From contig CAVVVP010000010.1 in assembly GCA_963751695.1 (NCBI GenBank), positions 186,001 to 250,000 of the forward strand: 64,000 bases of DNA, given 5' to 3'. This DNA is from SZUA-22 sp963751695 (GTDB lineage: Bacteria > Bacteroidota > Ignavibacteria > Ignavibacteriales > Melioribacteraceae). Under the pieces are notes generated by a model that was given only the letters and a program-made list of their open reading frames with translations, had not been told where the DNA came from and did not search any database. Made by a program: the position numbers and the translations under genes. Shown in pieces: positions 63,315-64,000 of this stretch (the stretch's first letter is position 1; the number at the start of each line of letters is the position of its first letter).

Positions 63315-64000
63315 CTACTTAATTTTTGATTCTTCTATCTTTTGAATGATCAGATCTGCTACTTTTAATGCTCTTAAACCATCGATTCCAGATACAATTG
63401 GTTCTTCATTTTTTATTATTGCATCAATAAAAAGTTGTAATTCGTATTTAAGCGCATTTATCTCTTTTTGTTCAGGCTGCTCGTATATAACTGCTTTTTT
63501 ATTATCTCCAACTCCCATTTCACCAAATGTAATGAAATGTTCGAGGCTCTTGTCTTGTGGCGAAACAAGCCGATAGATTTCTGAGATTCCAGAATTGAAG
63601 TCAACGGCTATGTAAGCATCTTTCTGAAATATTCGCATCTTTCTCATTTTCTTTTGAGATATTCTGCTCGCTGTAACATTAGCAACAGCCCCATTTTCAA
63701 ACTCAAGTCTAGCATTTGCAATATCAAGATTTTCTGAAACAACATTTATTCCACTTGCACTAATATGCTTTACATCGCTTTTTACAAGACTTAGAATTAT
63801 GTCAATGTCATGGATCATTAAATCAAGAACAACTGTTACGTCAGTACCACGAGTATTGAACTGAGCTAGTCTATCGGTTTGTATAAACATTGGATTCAAA
63901 TTATATTTTTCAAGTGATACTAGAGCTGGATTAAACCTTTCGATATGACCAACTTGCAGCTTTAAAGATTTCTGTTCTGCAAGTTTTACCAATTCCTCGG
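63315..64000 (-). CDS. Gfo/Idh/MocA-family oxidoreductase (N-terminus cut by window edge)
   Basis: 228 C-terminal residues of an NAD-dependent sugar dehydrogenase. The frame is open to the edge (EELVKLAEQKSLKLQVGHIERFNP...), so the Rossmann domain lies outside. VGHIERFNPA, LDLMIHDIDIILSLV and RLEFENGAVANVTASRISQKKMR are typical of the group that includes UDP-GlcNAc 3-dehydrogenase GnnA; VVLDLMIHDID carries the Asp-His pair near the active site. Its place upstream of lptD suggests a role in lipid A or surface sugar synthesis. The exact substrate is uncertain. Confidence 0.8.
   Translation of the reverse strand, partial: EELVKLAEQKSLKLQVGHIERFNPALVSLEKYNLNPMFIQTDRLAQFNTRGTDVTVVLDLMIHDIDIILSLVKSDVKHISASGINVVSENLDIANARLEFENGAVANVTASRISQKKMRKMRIFQKDAYIAVDFNSGISEIYRLVSPQDKSLEHFITFGEMGVGDNKKAVIYEQPEQKEINALKYELQLFIDAIIKNEEPIVSGIDGLRALKVADLIIQKIEESKIK

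Noticed and set aside
1..64000. CRISPR arrays, IS elements, integrases, toxin-antitoxin pairs, phage or defence genes
   Set aside because: Looked for on both strands; no direct-repeat arrays, transposase or integrase motifs, or typical defence families were seen.

Overview
The window is a stretch of AT-rich (roughly one third G+C by eye) bacterial chromosome with dense, mostly minus-strand genes and short spacers. The organism is probably a member of the Fibrobacteres-Chlorobi-Bacteroidetes group, most like Ignavibacteria or a neighbouring lineage. The evidence is three secreted proteins ending in the QNYPNPFN-type C-terminal sorting domain of the type IX secretion system, diderm envelope genes (lptD, TonB, TolC, two RND pumps) and generally weak Shine-Dalgarno sequences. 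There is no phage, integrase, IS element, CRISPR array or rRNA, so this reads as core chromosome with a few accessory operons.

Layout. 1-4873 (minus): purC, a DUF971 gene, pgsA, pgpA, cinA, thpR and recA (cut by the left edge) as one tight operon. 5038-6978 (plus): a POT-family peptide transporter and a cold-shock protein with a clear terminator. 7325-16667 (minus): a sugar operon with a FucA-type class II aldolase, an acetate-kinase-like enzyme, rhamnulokinase, L-rhamnose isomerase, an NCS1-like permease, a 56-residue membrane protein coupled to it, a glycerophosphodiesterase, a NagB-like isomerase and a Tat-exported GH109-like protein. 16787-17017: tRNA-Val(TAC) and tRNA-Gly(CCC). 17102-21385: M50-like membrane peptidase, UMF1-type MFS, nusB, YdcF-like protein, orphan FecE-like ATPase. 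21498-27877: RND-adaptor-TolC pump with its TetR regulator and a clear operator. 28030-34728: tonB, vanZ-like, nnr, an unknown gene, an NhaD-like antiporter, asnS and a HisH-like protein lacking its catalytic Cys and His.

34857-44988: a two-gene exported unit of unknown role, a 5'-nucleotidase-like lipoprotein, three T9SS cargo proteins and a lipoprotein. 45348-50099: a thioredoxin-like protein with an unusual CX6C site behind a Crp/Fnr-like box, then a second RND pump with its adaptor. 50207-54638: an uncharacterised lipoprotein, a possible 42-residue membrane protein, an exported protein, MscS, a URO-D-family protein and a PhyH-family dioxygenase. 54722-58370: molybdenum hydroxylase (xanthine dehydrogenase type). 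58449-64000: glucose-6-phosphate isomerase, a NYN-domain protein, lptD and a Gfo/Idh/MocA oxidoreductase cut by the right edge.

Two genes are broken by a single-base frameshift in a homopolymer: the Fe-S/FAD subunit of the xanthine dehydrogenase, where the shift falls on an in-phase T-TTA-AAA slippery heptamer, and pgi. Both could be sequence errors; the first could also be programmed frameshifting. I found no clearly new multi-gene system. The best leads are the catalytically dead HisH-like protein, the frameshift site, the small membrane protein fused by ATGA overlap to the sugar permease, the altered acetate-kinase-like enzyme, and the tRNA-Gly with a G3-U70 pair.
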